Positions 1 to 7,905 are shown, counted from the stretch's first letter. The stretch is DNA of 16,642 nt from Bacteroidota bacterium (GCA_004356265.1 SMXK01000144.1:1-16642); one strand, 5' to 3'. The notes: generated from the letters alone by a model not told the origin. Made by a program: numbers and translations.

Positions 1-1869
1 TCCCGCCTGGGTAATGGTGCGGCGTCCTTCCCGAATTATACTACTCGAAAATGCAGAGGCACGTTGCGTCGGCTGACCCGTTTCCCCTGCCTCGACTGAT
101 TCGTACTCCACGCGAAGAGCCCGGTCATAGTCACTTCGAACGAGACCGCGATATCCAACTTCTGCCTGGACTCGCCCGCCCACTCGAAATCTCCCCCATA
201 AATCTGTTGTGCGAAGTGAGTCGAACGGTATTTCAGAAAAAGTGTCATTCAGGAATCGGGCCAATCTTAGCTCGCTGACCCGGCCTGTGAATTTCAGAAG
301 CATGGTCTCACCGAGAGAGTGCTCCGCATCCAGATCGTACCGCAATTCACGGGCAGACTGATCAGTGGGACGGCGCCCCGGCAGAACAAAATCATCTACA
401 GTATATGTGGCCCGAACTTGCGAGACCAATTCGATACGTGTACCTGCTCTCGGTCGCCACCGAACCGTTGGGCGAAACCGAAGTGATTGCTGTACATTGT
501 TTTCTGAAGACCGCACCGCCTTCAAATAGACCGTGTGAAAATACGTGGCGAAAATTTGCAGTTGCAATTCCAGCGTTTCTGAAAGCCGTGTAGAGGTCCC
601 GATTTGTCCGCGGTAGTATAGTTCATCCCGATCATCCGGATTCACCTCAGGTGTATCATGGCGAACTATGTTTGCGGATAAATCAAGCTGGAATCCCGTT
701 CGACCGCTTAGTGGAAATCTGGATATAAACCGGACCTCAACAACGCCTCTATCAAAATCTGCCTGCCTCAACAGGAATACCTTCTGGGCTGCCTGCGCCG
801 GTGGCAGATCATCACCGTTCACCAGGTCACGCTCCTCTACCTGCGCCCCGACAGAAACTGAAAACCTGAAAAAAGAGCTGCCATTGGAATATTCTGTATT
901 AAGCTCTGCGGTAACATCATTTCGCCTGAAATCGGTATCAAAAATCAACGCGTCTTGAGGAGCAGAATGTATCCGAATTTTACGCCGATTAATGGCAGCG
1001 ATAATGCGCCCACCGAACGAAAAATTTTGATTAACTCTCTGATTCACATCAAGCGCGATGTCGAAGGTATCGCTGCGCGTTGATTCAATGGTTTCCGTTC
1101 GAGAAATGCTCGGGTCTGACCGGTTTAAAAAAGAGGCAGCCTGGTACGAGTCGCGTCTTACACTGGAAACTGTAAATAGCGTTCGCGTAGACAGGCGATT
1201 GAACGATTTCCCGATCATCCCGGTTAGCCTGAAAAGGTCGCTTCGGCGAGGTGACAAGTCTTCAAATCGGCCACGACCAGCAAGTTCAACGTCGTACCCC
1301 TCAATCGACATCAGCGGCAGTCTGGCATTAAATCCAACAGCAGGTCCCGCGTCGGTTCGAAGGGGATTTTCCCCCGGCGTCTCTCCGATACCAGGGCGCC
1401 GATCAAGTGAGAAACCGACCAGTGGCTCAAGCTGAAAACGACCCGGTCGACCGAAACGAACTCCAGTGTAAGCCCTGCTGATGATTACGTCACTCAAGCT
1501 GTACCAGCCGATGTCGCCGTAAAAAACTCCGGATCTTCCGGAAAAAGGTTTGGTCAGTGAAATAGATACCTGATCTTCATCCCGGAAACTCAGTCGGTTG
1601 TTGAAAAGGATATAAGCGTCAGATCTGAATCGATTATAAAAATCCAGACGCCAGTCCGCCCGCGTTTCGTGAACACTCAAGTTGGAAGTCCACCGATACT
1701 GGTTCACCATTCTCGAAAAACTACCGCCGACCGAGCTTCGGGAATTGTTTCCCGCGGTACCAGACACAAGCTGACCCTGTGCCGCACCGTCGGAAAGAGA
1801 CAGCAGGACAAAAATCAATGCGAAAGTCCGAAGCCGATTAACCCGGAGGCCAGACCATTTGCCTGCCAC
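1..1869 (-). CDS. Predicted outer-membrane beta-barrel protein, C-terminus outside window
   Basis: I translated the minus strand from 1869 to 1 and found 623 codons without a stop, so the gene continues past the left edge. The N-terminus reads as a signal peptide: basic residues (RVNRLR), a hydrophobic core (FALIFVLLSL) and an AAQG-like cleavage region near residue 30. The rest alternates polar and hydrophobic residues in short strands (for example FRFSVSVGAQVEE and LELQLQIFATYF) with Asp/Arg/Gly-rich turns, typical of outer-membrane barrels. I saw no TonB box or plug motif. The GTG at 1869 (or the adjacent TTG at 1872) is the likely start; either overlaps the end of hinT by about 30 bases, so the two are probably co-transcribed. 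No family is recognised and the transported substrate, if any, is unknown. The open frame is certain; the barrel assignment is inferred from sequence pattern. Confidence 0.72.
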   Translation of the reverse strand, partial: MAGKWSGLRVNRLRTFALIFVLLSLSDGAAQGQLVSGTAGNNSRSSVGGSFSRMVNQYRWTSNLSVHETRADWRLDFYNRFRSDAYILFNNRLSFRDEDQVSISLTKPFSGRSGVFYGDIGWYSLSDVIISRAYTGVRFGRPGRFQLEPLVGFSLDRRPGIGETPGENPLRTDAGPAVGFNARLPLMSIEGYDVELAGRGRFEDLSPRRSDLFRLTGMIGKSFNRLSTRTLFTVSSVRRDSYQAASFLNRSDPSISRTETIESTRSDTFDIALDVNQRVNQNFSFGGRIIAAINRRKIRIHSAPQDALIFDTDFRRNDVTAELNTEYSNGSSFFRFSVSVGAQVEERDLVNGDDLPPAQAAQKVFLLRQADFDRGVVEVRFISRFPLSGRTGFQLDLSANIVRHDTPEVNPDDRDELYYRGQIGTSTRLSETLELQLQIFATYFHTVYLKAVRSSENNVQQSLRFRPTVRWRPRAGTRIELVSQVRATYTVDDFVLPGRRPTDQSARELRYDLDAEHSLGETMLLKFTGRVSELRLARFLNDTFSEIPFDSLRTTDLWGRFRVGGRVQAEVGYRGLVRSDYDRALRVEYESVEAGETGQPTQRASAFSSSIIREGRRTITQAG

Positions 1870-2182
1870 CAAGCAGGTGCAAGTGGATGTGATAAACTTC
1901 CTGTCCTCCTTCTTTCCCACAGTTAATAACCGTACGGTATCCGTTCTCAAGACCCTCGTCTTCGGCAATTTTCCGGGCAACCAGGAAGAGGTGACCCATA
2001 AGCATCTCGTCCTCTGCTTCAAGATCATTGAGCGTCGGAACAGGTTTAAGAGGAACGATGAGTATATGCGTCGGGGCCACGGGATTAATATCCCTGAACG
2101 CAATACACATTTCGTCCTCAAAAACAATGTCAGCTGGAATTTCTCTATCGGCAATCTGTTGAAAAAGCGTTTTTTCACTCAT
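1838..2182 (-). CDS. hinT: HIT (histidine triad) family purine nucleoside phosphoramidase, HinT/HINT1-like
   Basis: This 114-residue protein has the full length of the HINT branch of the histidine triad superfamily. The catalytic HxHxHxx motif is at residues 98-104 (HIHLHLL), followed by the GGRQMVWPPG ending typical of HINT proteins. The N-terminal FRDINPVAPTHILIVP segment (residues 29-44) matches the nucleotide-binding strand region of the family. Known members hydrolyse adenosine or guanosine phosphoramidates and aminoacyl-adenylates in the cytoplasm; the physiological role in bacteria is poorly defined. It is divergent from the pterin cluster, with 139 bp between the starts, and its 3' end overlaps the proposed start of the downstream membrane protein. 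No Shine-Dalgarno sequence is visible ahead of the ATG. Confidence 0.93.
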   Translation of the reverse strand: MSEKTLFQQIADREIPADIVFEDEMCIAFRDINPVAPTHILIVPLKPVPTLNDLEAEDEMLMGHLFLVARKIAEDEGLENGYRTVINCGKEGGQEVYHIHLHLLGGRQMVWPPG

Positions 2183-2321
2183 GTTGCTTCTGCCGCGAGG
2201 CCGTTTGAATATATAGGAATTCTTTCTCTCCGGGGAAGGAGCATGCCGTTTTTCGGAACGTAGTTCTTCCGGCCCTGTTCGAACGGCGACACTTCAAGAT
2301 ACCCTATTCTGAACTCCCGCG

Positions 2322-2735
2322 ATGCCTATTACGTATGTGACCAGGCGCGTCCATTTTAATGCAGCCCATCGATTACACAATCCCGATCAGTCGGACGAAT
2401 GGAACCGGGCAACATTCGGGAAATGCAATCTGCCTAACTGGCACGGTCACAATTACATCGTCGAAATTACTGTTGCAGGATCTCCGAGCCCCGAGACCGG
2501 ATATGTAATTGATCTCGGAGACCTGAAACGAATAGTGCATGAACGTATCATAGATCTGTGCGATCACAGGAATCTGAATCTTGATGTGCCGTTTTTAAGT
2601 GGGATTTTGCCGTCAACTGAGAATCTTGCAATTGCATTCTGGGAACAGTTAGAGAATCATATTCCGACTGGAAAGTTATATGCCGTAAGGGTATATGAGA
2701 CGGAAAGAAATATCGCCGAGTACCGGGGCGAGTAA
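2322..2735 (+). CDS. 6-pyruvoyltetrahydropterin synthase (PTPS, biopterin type)
   Basis: This 137-residue member of the PTPS/QueD fold converts 7,8-dihydroneopterin triphosphate to 6-pyruvoyltetrahydropterin with loss of triphosphate. The three zinc ligands are visible: His16 (FNAAHRLHN) and His41/His43 (WHGHNY). The catalytic cysteine is Cys35, in the spacing C-x5-HGH, as in animal-type PTPS; QueD enzymes of the queuosine pathway have C-x3-HGH. The Asp81-His82 pair (CDHRNLN) completes the catalytic relay, and Glu100 and Glu126 (STEN, YETE) are positioned to bind the pterin. It is first in a three-gene run with folE (25 bp downstream) and an SDR resembling sepiapterin reductase, which supports biopterin rather than queuosine synthesis. 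No queC, queE or queF neighbours are present. Its start has no Shine-Dalgarno sequence. Confidence 0.88.
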   Translation: MPITYVTRRVHFNAAHRLHNPDQSDEWNRATFGKCNLPNWHGHNYIVEITVAGSPSPETGYVIDLGDLKRIVHERIIDLCDHRNLNLDVPFLSGILPSTENLAIAFWEQLENHIPTGKLYAVRVYETERNIAEYRGE

Positions 2736-2760
2736 TCATTTGAATTAATCTCTCGTCATT

Positions 2761-3357
2761 TTGTCTAAGAAATACAGCCAAACAAAATCCTATGATCCGG
2801 AAGCGATCAGCCTCATCGAGAGGAGCGTAACGCAAACCCTCGAAGCGATCGGGGAAGATCCTTTGAGGGAGGGTCTGCTGAAGACGCCGCACAGAGTCGC
2901 AAAGTCCACTCTTTTCCTGACGCGCGGGTATGGCATGGATGCACACAAAATTTTACGAAGCGCTCTGTTCGAGGAACAAAACAACCAGATGATCCTGGTC
3001 CGAGACATCGAGATATACAGTTTGTGTGAGCACCACATGATCCCGTTTTTCGGAAAAGCGCATGTCGCGTACATACCAAATGGAAAAATTGTGGGCCTCA
3101 GTAAGCTGGCGCGTGTCGTGGATGTTTTCGCGCGGCGGTTGCAGGTTCAGGAACGACTCACGCTTCAAATTCGTGACGTCATCAATGATGTCTTAAAACC
3201 GGCCGGTGTTGCCGTAACCATTGAGGCAACTCATCTGTGTATGGTGATGCGCGGCGTGCAAAAACAGAATTCAATTACGACCACAAGCGCTATGTCCGGA
3301 GCCTTTCTGAACAATCCCGATACGCGGGCTGAATTCATGAAATTGATTTCCCGATGA
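2761..3357 (+). CDS. folE: GTP cyclohydrolase I (FolE), TTG start
   Basis: This 198-residue type I GTP cyclohydrolase converts GTP to 7,8-dihydroneopterin triphosphate, the common precursor of folate and tetrahydrobiopterin. The zinc ligands are Cys89 and His92 (SLCEHHMIPF) and Cys160 (THLCMVMRG), with catalytic His91 between the first two. The QVQERLT segment at 128-134 and the GVQKQNSITTTSAMSG region at 165-180 are also family hallmarks. The start must be TTG at 2761 (or ATT at 2758): an in-frame TAA lies at 2746-2748, and the next Met is residue 59, inside the conserved domain. No Shine-Dalgarno sequence precedes it. Its stop overlaps the start of the SDR gene as ATGA, indicating translational coupling. 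It probably supplies the tetrahydrobiopterin branch and may also serve folate if it is the only folE in the genome. Confidence 0.95.
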   Translation: MSKKYSQTKSYDPEAISLIERSVTQTLEAIGEDPLREGLLKTPHRVAKSTLFLTRGYGMDAHKILRSALFEEQNNQMILVRDIEIYSLCEHHMIPFFGKAHVAYIPNGKIVGLSKLARVVDVFARRLQVQERLTLQIRDVINDVLKPAGVAVTIEATHLCMVMRGVQKQNSITTTSAMSGAFLNNPDTRAEFMKLISR

Positions 3358-4067
3358 CGGTCAACAATCACATTGTGATTACCGGCGCCAGCCAGGGAAT
3401 TGGCGAGGCAATCGCGGTGGCCTGGGCGAAAGAATTTCCTGACAGTCACCTGTCCCTGATCGCTCGGAACGAGTTGAATTTGAAGAGTGTCGCCGAGGTG
3501 TGCCGCGCCACCGGAGCAACGGCTACGGTATTTCCGTGTGATCTCAAAGATTCCAGACAAATTACGCAAGTCTGTACCGAACTGGTCCGTGAATCGGGTG
3601 AGCCCGGAGTGGTTGTAAACAACGCCGGGACATTTGCACCGGGCGGCCTGAGCGATACACCGCTCACCGTATTTGAAGAGCAGATTCAGGTCAACCTGAC
3701 GAGTGCATTTCACCTCAGCTCGCTACTCGTACCCGGAATGATTAAATGCGGTGGAGGTCATTTGTTTTTTATGGGATCTGTAGCCTCTATTCAGGCCTAT
3801 CCGGGAAGTGTCTCGTACGGGACGGCTAAACACGGATTGCTTGGGCTCGCCAGAGCCATTCGTCAGGAAACATTTGATAAGGGAATTCGGGTTACCACGA
3901 TGTTGCCGGGTGCCACACTCACTCCGAGTTGGCAAGAAGCACCCTACCCTGAAGATCGGTTCATGCCGCCTGAAGATATTGCCGCTGCGCTGATTGCCGC
4001 CTACAAACTCAGCGACCGGACCGTTGTCGAAGAAATCCTTCTCAGACCGCAGAAAGGAGACATCTGA
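3354..4067 (+). CDS. Short-chain dehydrogenase/reductase, probable bacterial sepiapterin reductase
   Basis: This 237-residue classical SDR has the NADPH-binding motif TGASQGIG at residues 10-17, NNAG at 89-92, a structural Asn114, and the catalytic Ser142, Tyr155 and Lys159 (YGTAK). The PG motif follows at 185-186. The C-terminus, with VVEEILLRPQKGDI at 224-237, closely resembles what I remember of the Chlorobium-type sepiapterin reductase, which reduces 6-pyruvoyltetrahydropterin to a tetrahydrobiopterin stereoisomer. Its ATG overlaps the folE stop by four bases, and a PTPS gene lies just upstream, so context supports the same role: the last reductive steps of the pathway. The SDR fold is certain. 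The substrate is inferred from context and recalled similarity; another carbonyl reductase or 3-ketoacyl-ACP-reductase-like activity remains possible. Confidence 0.8.
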   Translation: MTVNNHIVITGASQGIGEAIAVAWAKEFPDSHLSLIARNELNLKSVAEVCRATGATATVFPCDLKDSRQITQVCTELVRESGEPGVVVNNAGTFAPGGLSDTPLTVFEEQIQVNLTSAFHLSSLLVPGMIKCGGGHLFFMGSVASIQAYPGSVSYGTAKHGLLGLARAIRQETFDKGIRVTTMLPGATLTPSWQEAPYPEDRFMPPEDIAAALIAAYKLSDRTVVEEILLRPQKGDI

Positions 4068-4078
4068 GCGTTCTGCCT

Positions 4079-4098
4079 GGGGCCTGTTAACACGCCCT
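4079..4098. repeat. Imperfect 20-bp palindrome in the convergent SDR/yqgE gap
   Basis: The block is symmetrical around the centre GTTAAC, with GGGC/GCCC outer arms and a single C/C mismatch. It lies between the stop codons of two convergent genes, where a two-way terminator would be expected, but neither side carries a T-run. It could be a weak factor-independent terminator, a protein-binding site or chance. Confidence 0.35.
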
Positions 4099-4654
4099 AA
4101 TTCAGCAGTGGCTCGTCCGGGTAGTTGGCCAGGAGTGCAAATTCCCCGCCGAGGCGTATCATCACTTCGCGCCACAACGCAGATGAATCTGTATCAAATA
4201 CCAGGTTAGAGCTCCCCTGAGTAAGAATCCAGCCATTCGCTTCTACTTCTTCTTCAAGTTGCCCTTCGGTCCAACCGGCGTAGCCCAGATAAAACCTGAC
4301 GTCCGATTTGGTAACCTCTTCTTTCTTGATAGCGTCCTGCAGATTCTGAAACTCGCCTCCCCAGAAAACGTCCTGGCAAACCTCAACTGTTCCGTCAACG
4401 TCGCTGCCGAAACGATGAAGAAAATAGAGTGTATCCATTTGCACCGGACCACCTACATGTACAGCGTTTTCGAGCAACTCAGACATTTCTACAGTGATAT
4501 CCTGATTTAATATCAGTCCGAAACTGCCGGTATCACTGTGCTCACAAAGGAGCACAACAGACCGTTTGAAGTTCGGGTCGAGAAGGTTCGGCGCCGCCAC
4601 GAGCAGCATGCCAGGCTTTAACTCCGTTTCCGATGGAAGTCTGGGATTTCTCAT
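4097..4654 (-). CDS. YqgE/AlgH family protein (UPF0301)
   Basis: This 185-residue protein has every conserved block of the YqgE/AlgH family: PGMLLVAAPNLLDPNF at 14-29, RSVVLLCEH at 31-39, GLILN at 46-50, GGPV at 68-71, and YLGYAGWTEGQLEEEV at 122-137 followed by N-G-W. The biochemical role is not established; AlgH was named for an effect on alginate expression in Pseudomonas. It is predicted cytoplasmic, with no signal peptide or membrane segment. Its ATG overlaps the stop of the upstream 145-residue gene as ATGA, so the two are translationally coupled and probably made in fixed proportion. Both may be the tail of the transcript that begins with the two-component regulator at 7905, separated from the kinase gene by 62 bp. 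Confidence 0.92.
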   Translation of the reverse strand: MRNPRLPSETELKPGMLLVAAPNLLDPNFKRSVVLLCEHSDTGSFGLILNQDITVEMSELLENAVHVGGPVQMDTLYFLHRFGSDVDGTVEVCQDVFWGGEFQNLQDAIKKEEVTKSDVRFYLGYAGWTEGQLEEEVEANGWILTQGSSNLVFDTDSSALWREVMIRLGGEFALLANYPDEPLLN

Positions 4655-5088
4655 CCGGGTTGCGATTCAATTTTCTGTTTGACGAGGGCCGTTCGCGCGC
4701 CCACCCACCAGTCCGGGCCCCGTGTAATTGTCTGTACGTTAACGTCTGCAAAGTGCGGAATCAAGCCGATTAATAAAGGACCGACCAATTGCCACTTTCC
4801 CGACACAACCAATTCCTCGAGTTCATCCGCAGCCAGCGCTGACCATCTCCATTTCTGCCTGAGTGCTTCTGACTTTTTCCAGTAATTCCGATCATCCCAT
4901 GCCTGAGCACTCTCATCGATCGAAACGTATATGCCGCGAAGGCAATACACCAGAAACGCCGACATGTCTTTCGCTTCATCGTCAAATCCATCTCGCGTGG
5001 CAAGCAACCGGATTACTTCAGCACACGATCTGATATGGGCATGCCTTCTTTTCGCCGCTGAGTCGCCTGTATTAATTATTCTCGCCAT
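4651..5088 (-). CDS. Conserved-looking hypothetical protein translationally coupled to YqgE/AlgH
   Basis: I do not recognise a named family in this 145-residue protein. It starts with a basic stretch (INTGDSAAKRRHAHIRSCAEV) and appears mostly helical, with aromatic-rich segments such as WDDRNYWKKSEALRQKWRW at about 64-82 and a hydrophobic patch LVGPLLIGLIPHFADV around 100-115. There is no convincing signal peptide or long membrane segment, so it is probably soluble. It overlaps the yqgE/algH start by four bases, the best evidence that it is real: the frame is open up to that junction and ends exactly in an ATGA overlap. No Shine-Dalgarno sequence is present. Co-translation suggests a functional or physical link with the AlgH protein; its activity is unknown. 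Confidence 0.75.
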   Translation of the reverse strand: MARIINTGDSAAKRRHAHIRSCAEVIRLLATRDGFDDEAKDMSAFLVYCLRGIYVSIDESAQAWDDRNYWKKSEALRQKWRWSALAADELEELVVSGKWQLVGPLLIGLIPHFADVNVQTITRGPDWWVGARTALVKQKIESQPG

Positions 5089-5150
5089 GACCCGTGGTCT
5101 AGTACTACCTGTATATGAAAGAAATCCAGAGGACGGAATATACTGCTAAA

Positions 5151-6518
5151 TCAAAATCTGAGACTAAACGTTGTTTCATTTCCGGGGTCAGAAAAGACGC
5201 TCATTGAGCCCCCATGTTGCCGCATGATTTGCCTGGAAAGACTCAAACCGATCCCGGATCCTTCCTTCTTCGTCGTGAAAAACGGCACGAAAATCTTGTC
5301 CAGCGCTTCGGGTTCAATCCCGGGTCCGTCATCTGTTACGCTCAATACCGGTCGAGATTGAGTGCCGATCCGGGCACTCAATCGAATGGTCATAGCTTTT
5401 CCCGGTTCGTTCATTTGAATGGCGTTTTTAACCAGATTTATAAGAATCTGTTCTATCAGTTCCGGGTCGGCGGTAACATCCAGTTCCGGTGGCGTAATCT
5501 TAATATTGAGTTGAATACCGGTCGTTTCCAGCTCTGCCCGGAACAGTTCGTGGACCGAATCGAGAAGCCTTACCACAGGAAATATTTTTAAGTTCGGTCG
5601 GGGGATGCGAGTCATGCTCCGGTATGCCTGCACAAAATGAAGGAGTCCCTGGCTGCGCCGGTTGATTGTCTGAATGGCATCTCGAACATCCTCCAGCCAC
5701 TCTTTGTCTTCATTAACTATGTCAGAATTTGTGTCAGCTGGCTCTGACTCACTCATATTTGAGTTTAATATTTCGTGCGCCGATGCTGCCAGCGAGGCGA
5801 TCGGCGTTATGGAATTCATAATCTCATGTGTTAACACGTGCGTCAGCTTGAGCCAAGCCTGCAATTCTTTTTCCTCCAGTTCACTCTGGATATCCTGAAT
5901 GGCCACAAGAGTGAAGAATTCTCCCCGCACGCGGAATTCCGCCCCGGACAAAATCAGCTCCTGCATTTCATCTCCGCGAACGACCTTGATGACCGACCGA
6001 TCTCCGGCTCTCAATTTTCCCAGTGCATTCACCAGATCCGTACTGTAGTCTCGAAGGCCCGTCACATTCTTCAAATGCTGGACCCCGAACAGCCGCTTTG
6101 CAGCGTTGTTGATGAGCCCCACGTCTCCCTTTCGGTCGAACGATATAAGTCCTGTCCCGACGTGTTGCACAACGGTTTGCAAAAAACGGTGCTGTTCCTC
6201 CGTTTCTCCACGCGCCTTTCTGAAATCGTCCATCACTTGCCCGAACGACTGCCCCAATTCTGTGAACGACTTTCCTCTTCCGGAACCCGTAAACGATTGC
6301 GAAAAGTCGCTGTACCGGACGGAGTTCAGAAATCTGCTCAAATCCCGATTTGTTTTGTCAACGTATCGAATCAGGGCAATAATCTGTGCAAATACGCCCA
6401 GGGAGAGCAAAAATACCGCCATGATAGAACCTGAGTATTCGTACAACCATATAGCCAAAAAAACCGTGACAACGATTCCTGAGATCCTGCTGATAATTTG
6501 AATCCGGAAATTGCGCAT
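5151..6518 (-). CDS. NtrY-like membrane sensor histidine kinase
   Basis: This 455-residue kinase has two membrane helices near the N-terminus (about residues 9-27 and 31-51) with almost no periplasmic loop, so it may sense within the membrane or through its cytoplasmic PAS-like domain (about 105-215). The dimerisation domain carries the phosphoacceptor His231 in LTHEIMNSITP. The ATPase domain has the N box (NLVKNA, Asn365), G1 (DDGPGI, 396-401), an F box (FVPFFTTKKEG) and G2 (GSGIGLSLS, 420-428). The short juxtamembrane layout and HEIMN-type H box fit the NtrY group, whose partners are sigma-54 activators. It lies 16 bp downstream of exactly such a regulator gene on the same strand, so the two are almost certainly a cognate pair. 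The signal is unknown. Confidence 0.92.
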   Translation of the reverse strand: MRNFRIQIISRISGIVVTVFLAIWLYEYSGSIMAVFLLSLGVFAQIIALIRYVDKTNRDLSRFLNSVRYSDFSQSFTGSGRGKSFTELGQSFGQVMDDFRKARGETEEQHRFLQTVVQHVGTGLISFDRKGDVGLINNAAKRLFGVQHLKNVTGLRDYSTDLVNALGKLRAGDRSVIKVVRGDEMQELILSGAEFRVRGEFFTLVAIQDIQSELEEKELQAWLKLTHVLTHEIMNSITPIASLAASAHEILNSNMSESEPADTNSDIVNEDKEWLEDVRDAIQTINRRSQGLLHFVQAYRSMTRIPRPNLKIFPVVRLLDSVHELFRAELETTGIQLNIKITPPELDVTADPELIEQILINLVKNAIQMNEPGKAMTIRLSARIGTQSRPVLSVTDDGPGIEPEALDKIFVPFFTTKKEGSGIGLSLSRQIMRQHGGSMSVFSDPGNETTFSLRF

Positions 6519-6534
6519 ATCCGATTTTCGTCTG

Positions 6535-7905
6535 TCAGAGTTCGTATTTCTCGAGGCGTCGGTACAGAGATGCCCGCGTCAGTCCGAGCTCGCCAGCAGC
6601 TCGCGAAATATTGCCTTCGTGTTTGTCGATCGCTTTGCGAATGATCAACTTTTCGACTTCGTCCAGATTATAACTGTCGAATACAACACCCGCAGTCTCA
6701 TTGGTATGTCGTTCTGTAAACAGGAAATCTTCGGGCTGAAGGACTGTTTCGTCAGTCATGATGACGGCTCGTTCAATCATATGCTCAAGCTCCCGAACAT
6801 TGCCAGGCCATGTATACCGTTGGAGTTTTGCAATCGCCCCGGCACTGATCCCCGTCACGGAGTCGTTGTATTTACGTGAATAATTTTCAAGAAAATGGGC
6901 AGCCAATATGGGTATGTCTGTGGTTCTTTCTTTCAGGAGCGGAAGGTGTATTTCGACCGTGTTTATCCTGTACAGTAAATCTTGCCTGAAAGAGCCATCC
7001 CGGACCAATTCATTAATAGGTTTGTTCGTGGCGCATATCAGGCGCACATCAATGGATTGTGGCCGGTTTGATCCAACTCGAATGACTTCTCGGCGCTCAA
7101 GAACGGTCAGCAGATTGGCTTGCTGTTCCAACGGCAAATTGCCGATCTCATCCAGAAACAACGTGCCTCCCGATGCCACTTCGAACCTCCCCGCCCGATC
7201 GTCTCGAGCATCCGTAAAAGCGCCTTTTACGTGGCCAAACAATTCGCTTTGAAATAATGACTGATTGATTGAAGCCACATCCACAGTAACGAAAACACTT
7301 TCTCTTCTTTTGGAATGCCTGTGTAATGCGCGCGCGACCAGCTCTTTCCCGGTCCCGTTGTCCCCCAGAATCAGGACGTTTGCGTCTGTGGCCGCGACCT
7401 TCTGGATTTGTGCATAAACGGTCTGCATGGCCGGTGCCTCACCAATAAAGTCCCGATACCTCATACCCAGATCTTGACTGAGTTGCTGCGACTGCGATCG
7501 GAACCGATCTGCCTGCACCTTCGACTCTTTCAGACTCAACGCGGACATTAGCGTCGCAATTAACTTTTCGTTTTGCCATGGCTTAAGCACAAAATCTGTT
7601 GCACCCGCCTTGATACCGCGTACCGCCATCTCGACGTCTCCAAATGCCGTGATAAGTACGACCACTGCGGAAGGTTCGATTTCCAGTATTTTATCGAGCC
7701 AAAAAAAGCCCTCGCGGCCGCTCGATACGTCCCTCGTAAAGTTCATGTCGAGCAGAATAACATCGTATTGCTGGTTCTGAAGGAGCGCCGGAATTTGGGC
7801 GGGTCTCTTTTCCGTGTGTACCAGTCGCGCATGTCTCTTCAGGAGCAGCCGGGCCGCCTGTAATACGTCTACATCGTCGTCAACAATCAGGATTTTTCCG
7901 AGCAT
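6535..7905 (-). CDS. NtrC-family sigma-54-dependent response regulator
   Basis: This 456-residue protein has the three-domain NtrC architecture. The receiver domain (1-120) contains the acidic pocket ILIVDDD, phosphoacceptor Asp53 (LLDMN), a Thr near residue 87 (LITAFGD) and Lys108 (LKPW). The AAA+ domain has Walker A at 181-188 (GDNGTGKE), a sigma-54-contacting loop at 228-233 reading GAFTDA, Walker B at 246-256 (GGTLFLDEIGN) and the arginine-finger region near FRQDLLYRIN. The C-terminal Fis-type helix-turn-helix is at about 430-456 (ISRAAGELGLTRASLYRRL). It activates sigma-54 promoters by ATP hydrolysis after phosphorylation. It is transcribed away from a near-consensus sigma-54 promoter at 8182-8198, so the adaptor/ABC unit is the obvious target. 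The histidine kinase gene follows after 16 bp. Confidence 0.95.
   Translation of the reverse strand: MLGKILIVDDDVDVLQAARLLLKRHARLVHTEKRPAQIPALLQNQQYDVILLDMNFTRDVSSGREGFFWLDKILEIEPSAVVVLITAFGDVEMAVRGIKAGATDFVLKPWQNEKLIATLMSALSLKESKVQADRFRSQSQQLSQDLGMRYRDFIGEAPAMQTVYAQIQKVAATDANVLILGDNGTGKELVARALHRHSKRRESVFVTVDVASINQSLFQSELFGHVKGAFTDARDDRAGRFEVASGGTLFLDEIGNLPLEQQANLLTVLERREVIRVGSNRPQSIDVRLICATNKPINELVRDGSFRQDLLYRINTVEIHLPLLKERTTDIPILAAHFLENYSRKYNDSVTGISAGAIAKLQRYTWPGNVRELEHMIERAVIMTDETVLQPEDFLFTERHTNETAGVVFDSYNLDEVEKLIIRKAIDKHEGNISRAAGELGLTRASLYRRLEKYEL

Noticed and set aside
1058..1435. 125-codon plus-strand open frame at the left of the window
   Set aside because: It is antisense to the continuous minus-strand frame with signal peptide and strand pattern; composition is Ser/Arg/Pro-rich as expected of a shadow frame.
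2277..2284. Palindrome GTTCGAAC upstream of the PTPS gene
   Set aside because: Eight bases of symmetry is easily chance, and no promoter could be recognised next to it.
2451..2467. TGGCACGG-type sequence resembling a sigma-54 -24 element inside the PTPS gene
   Set aside because: No matching -12 GC element at the right distance; it encodes the conserved zinc-site WHGHNY region.
5110..5142. GTATAT/ATATAC inverted pair between the kinase gene and the 145-residue gene
   Set aside because: Only six A/T-rich bases with a 21-base spacer and no T-run; not a credible terminator or operator.
5838..6434. 198-codon plus-strand frame opposite the histidine kinase gene
   Set aside because: The minus-strand frame holds all kinase motifs; this frame shows no recognisable domain.
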